Shown here piece by piece: positions 63,767 to 64,000 of a stretch of DNA of 64,000 nt. The stretch is from the NCBI RefSeq assembly GCF_000742835.1, contig NZ_CP008941.1, forward strand, positions 2,161,690-2,225,689, written 5' to 3'. This stretch comes from Candidatus Paracaedibacter acanthamoebae. Its GTDB lineage: Bacteria; Pseudomonadota; Alphaproteobacteria; Paracaedibacterales; Paracaedibacteraceae. The notes beneath the pieces are model-generated. The model did not search any database. It had not been told where the DNA came from and saw only the letters and a program-made list of their open reading frames with translations. Position numbers and translations under genes: made by a program. Numbering within the stretch: the stretch's first letter is position 1; each line of letters begins with the position of its first letter.

Positions 63767-64000
63767 ATGACACCTGCAATGACGTTAAATACAGATGGTT
63801 TGCGTGACTTTTTAACAACACTTATTCATCCTCAATCGGGCCGAAAAATCTTGGATTTTATCAGTTCTTTTGCCGTTGAAGGGGGCTCTATTCGTGTTAT
63901 TTTTGAAGGCCCCCCCGATCAGTTGAAATTTCTTGAATCCATACGCTCCATGGCTGAGGCTTCTCTAAAACAACAATTTTCGCAGCATAAAGTCTTATGT
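63767..64000 (+). CDS. Mrp/ApbC-type Fe-S cluster carrier ATPase, N-terminus only
   Basis: The 78 visible codons run to the right window edge. They read like the MIP18/DUF59 domain that precedes the ATPase domain in alphaproteobacterial Mrp/ApbC: LIHPQSGRKILDFISSFAVE, GGSIRVIFEGPPDQLKF and SIRSMAEASLKQQF. The P-loop part lies outside the window. Divergence from hflK is a common arrangement in this class. The start at ATG 63767 is tentative; another in-frame ATG lies at 63779. Confidence 0.65.
   Translation, partial: MTPAMTLNTDGLRDFLTTLIHPQSGRKILDFISSFAVEGGSIRVIFEGPPDQLKFLESIRSMAEASLKQQFSQHKVLC

Overview
This looks like a moderately AT-rich alphaproteobacterial chromosome segment. Markers include the hflK-hflC-degP block with an Mrp gene divergent from it, tsaD-gpsA-EVE, def-fmt-truA, DciA/DUF721, DUF2948, DUF3501 and a class I PHB synthase. 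Several features suggest a host-associated bacterium: many exported proteins of unknown function, an invasin-type inverse-autotransporter adhesin, an exported protein ending in a eukaryotic-type CaaX box, and many decayed gene fragments. A Holosporales/Rickettsiales-like symbiont of protists is my best guess, but this is inference. No rRNA, tRNA, CRISPR array or intact insertion sequence was seen.

Layout. 1-6.4 kb: a partial membrane protein, an entericidin-like lipoprotein, then a tightly coupled minus-strand operon of resistance-type enzymes (Vat-like acetyltransferase, GyrI-like binding protein, GNAT, and an APH-GrpB-GNAT fusion), with more GNAT genes nearby, one of them broken. 6.8-12.4 kb: rRNA methyltransferase, DedA protein, alcohol dehydrogenase and def-fmt-truA. 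12.4-16 kb: two exported proteins that share a new domain, in AT-rich surroundings. 16-24 kb: MFS transporter, YmdB-like phosphodiesterase, DciA, and a tsaD-gpsA-EVE-O-antigen-ligase-CapD-like operon. 24-31 kb: DUF2948, a rubrerythrin/Fe-S/DUF3501 stress operon, and alaS coupled to a glycosyltransferase. 31-35.4 kb: a nucleotidyltransferase remnant, the repeat-rich adhesin (frameshifted) and the CaaX protein. 35.5-44.5 kb: zapE, glycosyltransferase, asnB, PRPP-synthetase-like, DUF983, mutY, an orphan ABC binding protein, two glutaredoxins and comF. 44.5-47.7 kb: outer-membrane barrel, IS6 remnant, exported subtilase and a broken metallo-beta-lactamase-fold gene. 47.7-64 kb: RND efflux pair, recJ with a lipoprotein, phaC, two small exported proteins, an MscS channel, degP with unusual helical repeats, hflC, hflK and the start of an Mrp gene.

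How the genes fit together: most of the window is housekeeping (translation, cell envelope, DNA repair, redox). The surface and secreted layer may mediate host contact: adhesin, CaaX protein, paired exported proteins, subtilase, barrel protein and envelope glycosyltransferases. The most noteworthy candidates are the adhesin plus CaaX-protein locus, the exported paralogue pair, and the fused resistance-type operon. Several apparent one-base slips (def, adhesin, GNAT) lie in or beside short runs and could be genuine decay or sequence errors.
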